Source: Lucifuga dentata (taxonomy: Eukaryota > Chordata > Actinopteri > Ophidiiformes > Bythitidae). From it: a DNA stretch of 64,000 nt. A program made the position numbers and the translations under genes. This document shows positions 38,660 to 46,042 of this stretch, piece by piece. The notes under the pieces are model-generated. The model had not been told where the DNA came from and did no database searches. It saw only the letters and a program-made list of their open reading frames with translations. Location: positions 62,001 through 126,000 of the forward strand of contig VXCM01000940.1 in assembly GCA_014773175.1 (NCBI GenBank), written 5' to 3'. Position 1 is the first letter of the stretch. The number at the start of each line of letters is the position of its first letter.

Positions 38660-40321
38660 AACGTCAAGTCAAAACCAATGGAGTGAGAAATATGTTAGAA
38701 AACATAACAGAGTCAAAGTAAAATAAATAAGATGTGTGAGGAAAATACAACAAACTGCACTGTGCAGAGCCAATCATAACATGTTGTAGAGATCACAAGT
38801 CTGAATCTCCTCAACAAAACAGCCCACTGGGCTTACACCAAATATCTAAGCATGCATATTATCTGTGCATTCATTCTGATTACCCTAAATATAACAATAA
38901 ACCCTCAACGCCTTCATATGCAACGAAATAACAAAAAAAAAAAAAAAAAAAAANAAAAAGGTAATGATGCCCATGCAAAAGGATCCAATTCAATTTTCTT
39001 TGGGTGTTTTTTTTTTTCCTGCTGCACTCTCATGCCTCGTGATTTCCAGTTCCATCCTGAACACAGCCACGAATTAAGTAACACACTTCACTTTGCGGTG
39101 GTCTGCTCCTCAGGATTAAGCCATGAGTGCTGATGACACAGGAAACTACAAGGCCAACACCATATGGCGCTGAGGTTATGGGATTACCCAATTAAACTAG
39201 GTGATTTAGCGAGCCACTAATCTGCGAAATGTTCACGTCGAGCGTGGACACAGACCGTGACGCATGGAAGGAAGCGCATCTTTAGAGCATCCAAGACCCA
39301 ATTAAACACACACACACACACACACACCCCATGTGTATATATTTAAGCAGTCAGCTCTAATTGCATTACATGTAAAGTCATGCGCCATGGCGTCCCGGGT
39401 GCTCCAACCACTGATCCTAACTGCAAACACATTCAGGCAAATCGTTTTCTGCGGTTACCAGCCTGTGACCGCGCCGTGTTGTCAGCGTGGGGTGAATAAA
39501 TTGTGATTATCCAGACACAAATGCACTGCAGGCAAATGTCGCTCCCTTCAAGCGCATCATCAGCTCAGGGCGCAAGTCAAAACGCGGATGGAGGAATTTG
39601 ACGCACAAAACGGCTGCAGATCCCTTGAGTAAAAAAAAAACTTTTCACGCAATAATTAAGTCAGTTAGTCATAATGAGTTAAAACGAGCAGATCCTGTTT
39701 GATTCAACAACATTTATGAGACCTTTTTTTTTTTTATCTCTGCAATTTGGCACGGTAAGATTACAGTCACTATAGTGCCAATTAAGACAAACTTCACCAA
39801 ATCAAATGAAGCAGTTTATAAAATCCGTTAGAAGACCGTTTTAGAAAACCAGAAAACACCGTTTAACGCATGGACTTCAACAGGATGGGGTTGATGTGGC
39901 ATCAATCCGGCACCATATGATCATATCACTGGAGGATCTGCCAAGACACACCGATCTGTATTGATCACATTCAATGATCTGACATAAAATAATTCCAAAG
40001 TGATTCCTGCCTGTTGCACTGGATACCGGTGTCACTAATGAACCACGACGAAGCAATCCTTACAAATAAAAAGCACAGTGACTGAGGACGCTTACCTTGT
40101 GGGAACGGGTTGGGTTGCACGACACACAGAAAGGCGTGCACCATCTGGAACAGAATCCCTATTGGTCCCGGTTCGTAATGGGCCAGGGTCTCGTAGACAC
40201 CCGCAGGGACACAACCGAAATCCAACTTTCCCGGTGGTGGACGTCTTCGGGACTCCATTTCCTGTTGGAGTTCACCGGACGTTAGACCCCAGAGCAGCAG
40301 GAGGACAGCGGGCTTCCACAT
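499..40321 (-). CDS. prom1: prom1 (prominin-1/CD133), 5' nine coding exons; gene continues left of the window
   Basis: Spliced CDS on the minus strand: 40096-40321, 17789-17847, 13864-14069, 4888-5017, 4676-4739, 4195-4284, 2045-2274, 683-757 and 499-562 (1144 nt, residues 1-381 plus one base). Each intron has GT/AG ends and every phase matches. Seen in the protein: a signal peptide (about 1-17), a GPIGIL motif at 52-57, a first membrane segment (about 102-124), a cytoplasmic Cys cluster CMCRCC at 125-130 followed by CGGEMHQRQ (133-141), a second membrane segment (about 150-171), then a long extracellular region with N-glycosylation sequons at N176, N200, N271, N287, N332, N366 and N367. This matches the N-terminal half of vertebrate prominin-1, a pentaspan cholesterol-binding protein of membrane protrusions and photoreceptor discs. 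Later membrane segments and the second extracellular loop are off the window. Prominin-2 is less likely because the Cys loop is prominin-1-like and tapt1 lies next door. A prom1b assignment is plausible but unproven. Confidence 0.95.
683..757 (-). CDS. prom1: prom1 coding exon 8 (75 nt)
   Basis: This exon encodes residues 336-360 (LPSVHPQLERMNYLLKTDLS, then TIVQQ). It is equivalent to human [25 protein letters not shown]. The acceptor is TATGTTCAG and the donor CAGCAG|GTGAGG. Both flanking introns are phase 0. It is too short to appear as a stand-alone open reading frame. Confidence 0.92.
758..2044 (-). other. prom1 intron 7
   Basis: The intron is 1287 bp and holds one decayed copy of the TTAA foldback family (about 1024-1396). 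I see nothing else recognisable in it. Confidence 0.8.
1024..1396 (+). mobile_element. TTAA-flanked foldback element, copy A, internally deleted
   Basis: The left end is recognisable as AAAAGGAGCATAATGGTGAT, followed by TTTTGCATGATTGAGTCC. The right end is CCAGTATTGTCCTTTAG. About 370 bp remain, so the centre is shortened. Confidence 0.62.
2045..2274 (-). CDS. prom1: prom1 coding exon 7 (230 nt)
   Basis: This exon completes T259 and encodes residues 260-335, beginning MRETKEALESANVSLQ (human IKETKEALENMNSTLK) and ending SLSQLQISANFTL. It carries the conserved DPGC and QLC cysteines and sequons at N271, N287 and N332. The acceptor is CTTCCATGCAG. The donor CTG|GTACAA is weaker than consensus, but reading on meets a stop within four codons, so it is the best available boundary. 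Forward-strand open frames across this exon are antisense shadows. Confidence 0.9.
2275..4194 (-). other. prom1 intron 6
   Basis: The intron is 1920 bp of AT-rich sequence with no open frame resembling a protein and no recognised repeat beyond short A/T tracts. Confidence 0.75.
4195..4284 (-). CDS. prom1: prom1 coding exon 6 (90 nt)
   Basis: This exon completes N229 and encodes IGPLLGGRIRDELSEEVNPA through LNMAG (to residue 258) plus one base. It is equivalent to human [28 protein letters not shown]. The acceptor is TTGTCCACAG and the donor GGAA|GTATGT. That donor was chosen because it restores the frame to the next exon as T-MRETKEALE. Confidence 0.9.
4285..4675 (-). other. prom1 intron 5
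   Basis: The intron is 391 bp. It contains a poly-A run interrupted by a single N at 4334; its length there is not reliable. Confidence 0.8.
4676..4739 (-). CDS. prom1: prom1 coding exon 5 (64 nt)
   Basis: This exon encodes residues 208-228 (QIDYLISQYATAKNKVIYDL, then D) plus one base. It is equivalent to human [20 protein letters not shown]. The acceptor is CTGTTTTCAG and the donor GACA|GTAAGT (phase 1). Confidence 0.92.
4888..5017 (-). CDS. prom1: prom1 coding exon 4
   Basis: This exon completes T164 and encodes residues 165-207. It begins MGLLCAYTANQNLSS, the end of the second helix and the entry to the first large extracellular loop, and ends TNDTTMVRQ. It aligns with human [13 protein letters not shown] through LLNETPEQ. 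Sequons fall at N176 and N200. The acceptor is TTTGTGTCCAG and the donor ACAG|GTTTGT (phase 0). Confidence 0.92.
5366..5405 (+). repeat. (TGAA)n microsatellite
   Basis: About ten tetranucleotide units in prom1 intron 3. Confidence 0.9.
7257..7311 (+). repeat. (GA)n microsatellite
   Basis: About 27 uninterrupted units. Confidence 0.9.
8786..8826 (+). repeat. (CT)n microsatellite
   Basis: About 20 uninterrupted units. Confidence 0.9.
13864..14069 (-). CDS. prom1: prom1 coding exon 3 (TM1, Cys-rich loop, start of TM2)
   Basis: This exon encodes residues 96-163 plus two bases of codon 164. It begins AIYYEIGFLVCAALGLLF, the first membrane helix, and continues through MPIVG, FFCMCRCC, CGGEMHQRQ and the start of the second helix (LLGTLLFSTSLVI). 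These are diagnostic prominin-1 features. The acceptor is GATGCCAG and the donor CATCAC|GTGAGT. Compared with human, the second helix is about three to four residues shorter across the exon 3-4 junction. Confidence 0.94.
14128..14260. other. 66 bp perfect duplication around an N at 14194 (assembly artefact)
   Basis: Positions 14128-14193 and 14195-14260 are identical and separated by one N. Confidence 0.85.
14282..14412. other. 65 bp perfect duplication around an N at 14347 (assembly artefact)
   Basis: Positions 14282-14346 and 14348-14412 are identical and separated by one N. Confidence 0.85.
15049..15253 (+). mobile_element. TTAA foldback element, copy B, left part only
   Basis: The fragment starts TTAAAGGACCTTACTGATGG and carries the shared CAATAAATACTACCCACATA and TACCTTCCAAGCAGCCATTG segments. 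It stops at ACATGCTTGCTG. An open frame runs through it by chance. Confidence 0.68.
16991..17097. mobile_element. small hAT-like inverted-repeat element, 107 bp
   Basis: The ends are TAGGGCTGCAC and GTGCAGCCCTA, perfect inverse complements, flanked by GCAC on both sides (16987-16990 and 17098-17101). The TAGGGCTGCAC-type terminus is common in fish hAT MITEs, though those usually make 8 bp target duplications and only 4 bp match here. A related end (CGTGCAGCCCCAGTA) occurs at about 61696. Confidence 0.55.
17762..17779 (+). repeat. (CA)n tract beside the prom1 exon 2 donor
   Basis: It reads (GT)9 on the sense strand, starting about nine bases after the exon 2 donor. Confidence 0.85.
17789..17847 (-). 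CDS. prom1: prom1 coding exon 2 (59 nt)
   Basis: This exon encodes D76 (split codon) to K95, reading LVVKLAKDKFGAIQTEYQK after the Asp. The acceptor is TTTGCTGTTGTAG and the donor AAG|GTAACC. The phase 1 entry joins exon 1 and the phase 0 exit joins exon 3. It is the extracellular stretch between VVQPNPFPQ and the first membrane helix, where human prominin-1 has a somewhat longer segment. A (GT)n tract on the sense strand starts about nine bases into the following intron. Confidence 0.9.
20589..20629. other. assembly gap (41 N) after a poly-G run
   Basis: Forty-one Ns directly follow a run of 15 or more G bases, in prom1 intron 1. Confidence 0.98.
21590..21960. repeat. CAAGTC-type repeat remnant
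   Basis: Scattered GAGTCCAAAGTCAAGAC, AAGCAAGTCACAGTCAA and TCTCAAGTCAAGTCAGTGAC motifs flank an AT-rich middle, as in a common fish dispersed repeat rich in AAGTC motifs. Confidence 0.35.
22152..22188 (+). repeat. (CA)n microsatellite, interrupted
   Basis: CA units with TA interruptions. A similar array lies at 22739-22774. Confidence 0.85.
23245..23713 (+). mobile_element. Helitron-like non-autonomous repeat, copy 1
   Basis: The copy starts TCTAACTATAAAGCC, has a TCTGTC-rich 5' part and ends GGGCACTGCATTAG before T. A TC start and an end close to CTAG, without target duplication, fit a Helitron, but this is inferred from ends only. One internal block (CACACCATAAAGTCCGGCC and its neighbourhood) occurs twice within this copy. 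Confidence 0.5.
23714..24039 (+). mobile_element. Helitron-like repeat, copy 2 (directly abutting copy 1)
   Basis: The copy starts TCTAACTATAAAGACAGC and ends GGGCACTACACAAG before T. The head-to-tail junction with copy 1 helps define both ends. Confidence 0.5.
25192..25525 (+). repeat. cluster of TG and CA arrays
   Basis: Three arrays within 330 bp: (TG)n at 25192-25219, (AC)n at 25352-25397 and (TG)n at 25492-25525. Confidence 0.85.
25650..25785 (+). repeat. compound TG/CGTG microsatellite, artificially doubled around an N
   Basis: A (TG)n run followed by four CGTG units, appearing twice because of a perfect 61 bp duplication around the N at 25724. Confidence 0.8.
26095..26136 (+). repeat. 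(CA)n microsatellite
   Basis: About 21 uninterrupted units. Confidence 0.9.
26301..26837 (+). mobile_element. TTAA-flanked foldback element, copy C
   Basis: The 537 bp copy starts TTAAAGGACCAGTGATTTTG and ends TGTATGGTCCTTTAA. Its right TTAA also begins a fragment of the second TTAA family, so the two abut. Confidence 0.72.
26837..26993. mobile_element. fragment related to 35730-35870
   Basis: It shares ACTTAAGACTGTCTG-, TACTCAGTGTGCACA- and TATCAAAATAGACC-type segments with the 35.7 kb copy and ends near ATAATATGTCC. It directly follows foldback copy C. Confidence 0.45.
27028..27751 (-). mobile_element. TTAA-flanked foldback element, copy D, inflated by two duplications around Ns
   Basis: The copy starts TTAAAGGACCACACCATCC and ends GATATGGTCCTTTAA, in reverse orientation. 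Its apparent 724 bp includes two perfect duplications of 67 and 64 bp, each around a single N. Without them it would be about 590 bp, like its relatives. Confidence 0.72.
27434..27707. other. 67 bp and 64 bp duplications around Ns at 27501 and 27643 (assembly artefacts)
   Basis: 27434-27500 equals 27502-27568, and 27579-27642 equals 27644-27707. Both sit inside foldback copy D. Confidence 0.85.
28405..28936 (-). mobile_element. TTAA-flanked foldback element, copy E, one end eroded
   Basis: The copy starts TTAAAGGACCATACCAGCG. The far end keeps only GCAGTCCCTTTAA, so part of the right inverted repeat is missing. It is in reverse orientation, about 532 bp. Confidence 0.68.
28935..29067. other. 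66 bp perfect duplication around an N at 29001 (assembly artefact)
   Basis: Positions 28935-29000 and 29002-29067 are identical and separated by one N. Confidence 0.85.
29052..29690 (+). repeat. two diverged tandem copies of a roughly 290 bp unit
   Basis: Unit 1 (about 29052-29340) and unit 2 (about 29403-29690) share AATTTCTCAATAAAATA, GAAAGCTTAGATTCT, AAAATGAGACCAAGCATGAC and TTTGATTGATGG in the same order. Divergence shows an old duplication or two adjacent insertions of one unidentified family. Confidence 0.6.
30073..30129 (+). repeat. 17-18 bp tandem repeat, 3.3 units
   Basis: Three units of ATATGACTCCCATTGAC-type sequence plus a partial ATATG. Confidence 0.7.
30201..30246 (+). mobile_element. 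TTAA foldback element, right-end fragment
   Basis: A short remnant: ATTGGGCTCAAACATGCACT followed by GATATGGTCCTTTAA, the family's right terminus. Confidence 0.55.
32258..32287 (+). repeat. (GA)n microsatellite
   Basis: About 15 units, followed by a CT-rich stretch. Confidence 0.9.
32765..33354 (+). mobile_element. TTAA-flanked foldback element, copy F, complete
   Basis: The 590 bp copy has TTAA at each edge and starts TTAAAGGACCATACC. It is in the same orientation as the copy at 58522 and shares the interior TACCTTCCAGACTGCCATTG and AAGGTGGGTGTATCACTTGA segments. Confidence 0.75.
33656..34210 (-). mobile_element. TTAA-flanked foldback element, copy G
   Basis: The 555 bp copy lies only 300 bp from copy F and in the opposite orientation. 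It starts TTAAAGGACTGTACCAG and ends ATGATCCTTTAA, with diverged inverted repeats. Confidence 0.72.
35482..35885. mobile_element. decayed copy of the second TTAA family
   Basis: The copy opens with AAAGAGGACATGTTATGC and later carries TTAAAGAGACAGGACTTAAG and a CACTCAGTGTGCACAC segment. The latter two are shared with 26837-26993. Confidence 0.45.
35977..36012 (+). repeat. (TG)n microsatellite
   Basis: About 18 units, 290 bp before the solo LTR. Confidence 0.9.
36303..37056 (+). mobile_element. solo LTR with target-site duplication
   Basis: The element begins TGTTACAACCC and ends GGTCGTAACA, with the TG...CA ends and short inverted termini of an LTR. It is flanked by CAAG on both sides (36299-36302 and 37057-37060). 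If the LTR is one base shorter the duplication becomes ACAAG, 5 bp. It carries CCAAT/ATTGG motifs, an AATAAA signal near 36940 and degenerate internal repeats built on ATTCGGTT and CTGTTAACCTGG. No retroviral-type gene flanks it, so it is a solo LTR left by recombination, probably of a Ty3/gypsy-like fish retrotransposon; the clade is a guess. Confidence 0.7.
37192..38181 (+). mobile_element. Helitron-like repeat, copy 3, split by a nested element
   Basis: The left part is 37192-37493 (TCTAACCATAAAGGCAGG to AAAGTCCGG). The right part is about 38155-38181 (CCATTTTGAACGGGCACTGC). The interval between is the 661 bp inverted-repeat insertion. Confidence 0.5.
37494..38154. mobile_element. inverted-repeat DNA element nested in the Helitron-like repeat
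   Basis: The two ends are an inverted pair of about 45 bp. The left end begins TGTTGTGCCAAAATC and runs to ATGCATCCCCACT; the right end in reverse complement begins TGTGCCGAAAACCGC and runs to TTGCATCCCCACT. Comparison with the intact repeat copies at 23.5 and 24.0 kb shows that GTCCGG|CCCATT was interrupted here, with CCGG/CCAG as a likely target duplication. The interior holds two diverged direct repeats of about 120 bp (about 37570-37690 and 37765-37885) and no transposase-size open frame. Confidence 0.65.
38604..38657 (+). repeat. (CA)n microsatellite
   Basis: About 27 units. A shorter CA array lies at 39306-39327. Confidence 0.9.
40096..40321 (-). CDS. prom1: prom1 coding exon 1 (start codon, signal peptide)
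   Basis: This exon encodes residues 1-75, beginning MWKPAVLLLLWGL, a basic residue followed by a Leu-rich core typical of a signal peptide. It ends in VVQPNPFPQ, close to human VVQPRDFPE. The ATG is at 40321-40319 with A at -3. The open frame extends 14 codons further upstream, but no ATG occurs there, so this start is chosen. The donor reads CAAG|GTAAGC, giving a phase 1 intron. The non-coding 5' end of the exon was not determined. Confidence 0.93.
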
Positions 40322-40394
40322 CGTGTCCAAAGGTAACCGTGCGCCCTGGCTGCCCCAAAACAAGGGGTTAATACCCGAGGGAAAGGAAGTCCTG

Positions 40395-40404
40395 GATTTT
40401 TATC
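40395..40404 (-). promoter_or_regulatory. candidate TATA-like element upstream of prom1
   Basis: The sense strand reads GATAAAAATC about 75-85 bases before the prom1 ATG. A start site some 25-30 bases downstream would leave a 5' UTR of about 50 nt. This rests only on motif and position; transcription could instead start in the GC-rich block further upstream. Confidence 0.3.
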
Positions 40405-40454
40405 TTCCTTATCAATGAGAATGGGTGAGAATTGATATTAAAATGTCCAAGTGG

Positions 40455-40690
40455 ACGCACGGCAGCTTTTTAAGTCCTGCTGCCAGCGTGAAGACTCGTT
40501 CCGGGCATCGTTTTTACGGTCTGTGGCTCCCGGGCGCTTTCTCCGTCTCCGGTTGTCGGTGTGGCCAGCCTCTCCGAGATGAGCGCGTCTGTAGCTTTCA
40601 CTCAGCATCTGTGCGCACGGGGACGCGCTGCGTCACGGGAGCGAGCGTCAGCGCGCGCCGCCGTGGCATACGCAGAGAAAACGGTTTTGT
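40455..40690. promoter_or_regulatory. CpG-rich block, likely prom1 promoter region
   Basis: CpG dinucleotides are frequent here and rare in the surrounding AT-rich DNA; 40620-40670 contains runs such as GCGCGCGCCG. The block lies about 130-370 bp upstream of the prom1 start codon. A CRE-like GTGACGCA occurs on the sense strand at 40630-40637. It is inferred to be the promoter CpG island; no expression evidence is available. Confidence 0.5.
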
Positions 40691-42215
40691 CCAGAGGGAG
40701 GTGCTCCTTTCATAAAGAAGAGAATATGAACATCCTGGAACGTCTCTAATGGGCAAACCATTCTGCAAAAATGTGTCTTCATTATGCATAAAACATTTTA
40801 AGATATTTTTAACAGCCTGACTTTCTAACAGCAATTATTAATATAAATAAAGATGCTTTCTGTATGCATCTTAGCCAAATTAGAGGCAATAAAACATAAT
40901 TTCAGGAAACAACTTGTGCCACAACTTGCTTTGGATCTCTCCTGGTAACAGGTGCTTTCTGTATTCCTGACCTTTGACCCCCTTTCCCCCCTAGAGGGCA
41001 GACAGAGGATACCTGAGACACACCCCATAAAGACGTGATTGGTCAAGCAGAGATCAAGTGGACTCTGCTTGTGTTTTCATGCACAATAGGGTCCTTGTCG
41101 TTCTCCGCAGAGCACATGGGGCCCAGGCTTCTTCAGATCAGGGTATTCCTGTTCTGAAAGCCTTTGATTACTGATTCTTCTTCTGCCTTCACTGATCACA
41201 CATGCTCATTAGACCTGCAGTGGGATGGGTGGAAGTTTTAAATACATGGAGGTGTATGTGCATGTTAGATACTCTGGAGGTGGAAATAATCTGATTGGTT
41301 GAGATAACATGTGGGTGGAGTCAAACAACTGTGGGCAAAGATTGGCTTCAGATGAAAATAAACATAACAGTATATTGAAACAAAAACAACCAAGTAATTT
41401 TTTTATAACTCCTTCCTCCAAAAAATTTTAAATCCTCAAAGATTTATGAGTTTTCTTGCCCTGCTAATTAGATCTACACATTTTGCTAAACATTACAGTC
41501 TTCATTATTGTTTTGCATATCTTGTTTGTCAGATTGTTTTCATTTTGGGAGTAAAATTTTTGGAAGGCCTGAGCGAGAATCGCCATCATATCACTTCAAA
41601 TCAGATGCCATACACCTTCTCCAAGCCAGCTTCCTGGAAGTTCTGGCAGAGTTTAAACAGGTTCTCAGCCCTCATGGTAAGGAGCTTAGCCCCGTAACAA
41701 AGTCAGCTGCAGATTTGCTCTACCTGACCTTCACTCCTAACTGTAAGGAGTGAAGGTCATGTGCATACCTCAGCTTACCGGAAGTGACCAAAAAGGCTCT
41801 TTTGTTAGATCACTGTAAACATGAGCTATAAACATGCAGTGTATTTAGATTATTCCAGAAGCAGAGAACATGGAAGGTTCATCAAATTCCATAGTTAGGT
41901 GCAGTAGTATACTGTAACTTGTCTAGCCAAAATTGTGCATTTTTGTCCAGAAAAAAGGTCATACTTTGGAGGTTTTAATAAATGGAATTAACCAAACTCA
42001 AGTTCCATTCTTTTCCAGGCTTTCGATGCACTAGAAATTTCTATCCAGAGTGGTGTTTCTCAATTCTTATGCTCCAGAACCACAAATCAGGTGTTCACAT
42101 GATCAAGAGTTGGCGCCTCGCAGATCTTGATAGTGTAAACATACCTGATTTAGTGAATCAGTTGTGGGTAGTGCGGGAAGAAAATGGAAAATATGCTGTG
42201 CTGTGGTACTGAGAT

Positions 42216-42541
42216 CATCCATCCATCCATCCATCCATCCTCTATATCCATTTGTCCTGCACAGGGTCACAACTGGCTGGATCCTATCCCAGCTTCCAGT
42301 GGGGGACACACCCTGGACAGACCATCAGTCTACCGCACAATCTCATTTACATGATCATTTAGTTTCCAATTCACCTGACCATGGTGTCTTTGGATTGTAG
42401 GTGATAGTGGAGAAGCTGGAATAAAACCACAGAAACACTGACAGAGCACACAAACTCAGCACAGAATGACATGGATTTGAACCAAGAATCTTCTTGCAAT
42501 GAGGGGCTAGTGGCAACCACAATCCACAGTGCTGCCCCCTA
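42216..42541 (-). mobile_element. LINE/SINE-like 3' end with CATC tail
   Basis: A (CATC)n array at 42216-42241 is followed by TGCACAGGGTCACAACTGG, ACACCCTGGACAGACC, a TGTCTTTGGATTGTAGG segment and GAACCAAGAATCTTCTTGC to GTGCTGCCCCC. This is a very common fish dispersed repeat, read here with its tail to the left, so the element is on the minus strand. Family not assigned. Confidence 0.6.
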
Positions 42542-43565
42542 GAGGATTGTTGTATGCTGGAGTTGTGTTGAATAAAGCTTCTTTATTCCTTTCCTTCCTT
42601 CCTATTCCAGCCTCTAAACAGAAAGGAGACACATTTATGAGCCTTAAAACTGAATTAGTCATCATCGATTATTGAAAACATACATATGAAACCAACTTTT
42701 ATTCATCCAAAATGAGGAAATTTCATACAGTATCAAGGTGAGAATTAAATAAGAAACCAAACCAATCAAACAAAACAGGCAGTGTACCAGACCATTTAAG
42801 TTACATAAGAACACTTGTACCTCATCTCCATTGGCCCAGTTAAGCCTATTTGGGTCCAGCTTTGGTTCACCTTGGTTTTCATCTCCATTGCAGACTTGGT
42901 CCAGCAGGTTTGGCTAGCCGGGTGTAAATACATTGGAGACACTTTGATCCAGACCGACCACAAAAAGCCTAAACTGTGGCCAGTGGAGAAGTGGCATTTG
43001 ACAGAATCATGTAAAGGACTGAGGAAAATCAAATTCCATGCACAAAAAAAATAATTTTATATCACAACTGGCAGCTCCAAAAATAGAACAATCTTCATAT
43101 TACAATGGTAAATAACTCTGCAAAGAGCTGTTTCTCCCCAAAACAATTAAATTAATGCTGATATGCGAGTATGCCATTATACATCTTCCTTCTTTTCAAA
43201 GTAAAAATACAATTTCACTTTACTTTATGACAGATCTGATGCCAAAACAATTATAAATGTATTATTGTAATATATAATAGATTATATAATTATCAGGGCA
43301 GAAAAGTATCTTTGTAAATTACGAAGTGATTGTGCCAGAAAGAGAAATGTAATTTTTTGTGGTTCAGTAGATAAAAGTGTATTTTACCAGCATCTAGTAT
43401 GAAATTGTTGGTAATTTTCCACCCTGATAATTATCCCGTATTGGTTAAGTAATATATTTGTCTATATAATTTACACATTACTAAAACTACTATAGCTTGC
43501 CATACAGAACTGTTAGCATCATACAGCTGCTGTGAAATAGCTCAAAGAAAATGCAGTGTGACCTT

Positions 43566-43604
<39 letters not shown>

Positions 43605-44355
43605 AGGAACCATAAAGTGCTATATAATGTACCTTGAATAAATTATATCAGATCATTTTGATTAGATTAACTAAAGCGACTTGAGCTCTGAGACAAGTGA
43701 AATATTCAACATGGCAGCTAAAACTTTATGGCCCAGCATTAACTTGTAAAATTCTGAAGAAAGGTGATGAGTGATAATTTTGCTCACATTCACTTACATG
43801 TTGTAGGTCATAAATCAAAGCTTGATGCAGCGTAGAAATGATTTCAAGATTTCTCAATACAATAAAGAGAAAAACTAAATCACAGTAAACAACAGGGCCA
43901 GTAAACAAAAGTCATCTAATTACACACAAAAGGTTTTTTGTTGTGGATATATTGCTTTTAATCCTGGGATGTAAACCGTATATCATTAATTGAGAGGTGA
44001 ATGACACACATGACCCGTCGTGAGTAGCATATTTAAGACAATATGGTCCATCAGTGCAAACCTTCACAACATGCTGAAGATGAATTTCAGTTTTTTGGTT
44101 GTTTTTTTTTTTTTATTAAAATGGGAACATGGAGATTAGAAAATGTAACATAGGCAAGACAGGAAATGAATGTCATCTTAACCATCATTCAGATTCCAAA
44201 ATTCAGCAGCAACTTTAATCCTTCATGAGCCGACTGTAAATTTTCTTTCTTGTAAGCTGGATATCTGAATGAAATGCTGCAGATTTAAGGCCCGAGAATA
44301 TTAAAAAATAAATAAATAAAGAAGAGGCCGGTGAACACCATGCATAGTATAATGC

Positions 44356-44925
44356 TTAAATGAGCATATCAGTGGCTTTGCATGGTTGAGCCCAATAAAT
44401 ACTACCTTCATACACAATACATTATTTTCCAAAGCATACTGGAACTGTAAATTTTCAAATTGTTTTTCCTACCTTCCAGGTAGCCATTAGTTTTGGTTTA
44501 TTCTATATGCCATAAAAAAATAAAATAAAAAAACAACTTGTAGAGACTTGAAATGTGCTTGAGATAAGTAATCATCACAAAAAACCAACATACTATTTGT
44601 TGTCAAAGTTACTTCATTTAACTGATCCAACATGGAGCTACAGGGAAGAAAATGTACGGGAATATAGCCCCAGCCAAGAGAAGACACCTTTCTTTTACCA
44701 GAGAAATTAAAAAGACAATGCCTTCAACATTTGGGCACGTGTTAGCAGGCAAAACATTAAATTTAAGGTGGGTGTATCACCTAAACATTTGATTTTGAAA
44801 AATTAGAGGATCTGGCAAAATAACACAAGAAGTAAAATATGTTTATATTCTGGAAAATGTTTGGCAGTAATGTAACGCGGGCAGTATTTATTCAGCTAAA
44901 ACATGCAAAACCATCAATATGGTCA
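44356..44925 (+). mobile_element. TTAA-flanked foldback element, copy H, right terminus lost
   Basis: The copy starts TTAAATGAGCATATCAGTGG, then TTTGCATGGTTGAGCCCAAT. It ends at an AATATGGTC remnant without the final CCTTTAA. It lies in the region downstream of tapt1. Confidence 0.68.
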
Positions 44926-45200
44926 AAAAACAAAAGCTCTTCTTGGCCCTGCACAAAGAACAGTGAAAGAACCTGAACCACCATTTTTAGATCCTTGCAA
45001 AATGTCTTTTATACTTTGTTTAAAGTATACAGGGCTTTACGTGGTGGCCTTACTCAGAATTAATAAGCAGTGATGCCTTACCCTGATTACACATTTTAAT
45101 AATAAGATCCTTTAGTTGTTAAAGGTGAAATATGGTCTGGAAGTTCTGAAATGGCAACATGTAAATAAAGGCTCTACTTAAGGCTTTGATTTCATTGTGA

Positions 45201-45206
45201 TTTATT
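45201..45206 (-). terminator. candidate tapt1 polyadenylation signal
   Basis: AATAAA on the sense strand lies about 840 nt past the tapt1 stop codon and is the first canonical hexamer I found. ATTAAA variants lie nearer the stop at 45930-45935 and about 45837-45842. Which is used cannot be told from sequence. Confidence 0.35.
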
Positions 45207-46042
45207 AAAAAGCTTGTAGAACAGTTTTTTCTGTTCCTTGTTATGCTTATAACACCATCAAACGAGGTTGGAAATTCCTCAGTTTTCAAACTTGTTCCAC
45301 TCAGGTAGAAATTTTAATCAGTCAGTAGTGCAGCAATGCACAGACACTATTAATAGTGTGTGTTACTGAAGATCCATGCACAAAGAACCTGTTAGAAGCC
45401 TTTCAACTCTCAACATTTGGCTAGTTTTTTCTTGCAAAGTGGTTGGCAAGATTGGGAGAAACCCAAGATCTGTGAAAAAAAACAACAAAACACTCTTTTC
45501 TTCTTTACTCACACTTTTGTGAAAAAAATAACTGTCTGCAATTATACGGGTGTTTCCTTTAACGCAGGAGCCGTCTGAAAGTCTCTTTGCTGGCTGTTGA
45601 GGGAACTAAGAAACTCCTCTCTCATGGTCCCAGCACTGCTCATACAGGAAGTGCTTGTGCGCTTTCACACTCTTTCTAACAAGCTCTCACACTTGCAAAC
45701 TCACTTTGGATAGGAAACCATCCTAACCAACACTTAAACACACACGCGCGCACACACACATACCACTCTACCCTGACAACTAGGATGCCACAGTCACACG
45801 TCTCCTCTCCCACTGTTTATCAGCCAACAAAAGCTTTTTAATCAAACTCCTAAACTTTTGGGATGAACCACAGCAGGATCATGTGAAACTGTGTCCACGT
45901 CCACAATAACTTACTGTATTGCCACTGACTTTAATAAATACTCAGCTTTCTGCTGCTGTTGGCTGGTGGAGCCAGGCTGAGATGCCTTTTTGCCGCCCGC
46001 CCTTCCTGAGTGGTTCATCGCGACATCAGCATGTACTGACGC

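Larger units (their letters stand above)
17848..40095 (-). other. prom1 intron 1 (22 kb), rich in transposon relics
   Basis: This long first intron holds five foldback copies plus an end fragment between 26.3 and 34.2 kb, copies of a second TTAA family, a Helitron-like repeat pair (23245-24039) and a third, interrupted copy (37192-38181). It also holds a solo LTR (36303-37056), CA/TG arrays around 22-26 kb and a 41-N gap (20589-20629). I see no protein-coding signature. Alternative untranslated first exons, known for mammalian PROM1, could be hidden here but cannot be seen from sequence alone. Confidence 0.75.
40322..46042. other. intergenic region between the tapt1 stop codon and prom1 start codon
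   Basis: About 5.7 kb. From right to left it holds the presumed tapt1 3' UTR, a foldback element (44356-44925), a long A-run near 43570-43600, a LINE-like 3' end with a CATC tail (42216-42541) and the prom1 promoter region. The open frames present are short and unsupported. A stretch near 42830-43000 looks like it could be another dispersed repeat, but I could not identify it. Confidence 0.7.

Noticed and set aside
40322..40363. N-terminal extension of prom1 upstream of the chosen start
   Set aside because: The extension begins at a TTG and contains no ATG. The ATG at 40321 gives a good signal peptide and has A at -3.
42830..43000. Possible conserved non-coding or repeat segment
   Set aside because: It looks structured, but I could not match it to a second copy in the window or to a known family.
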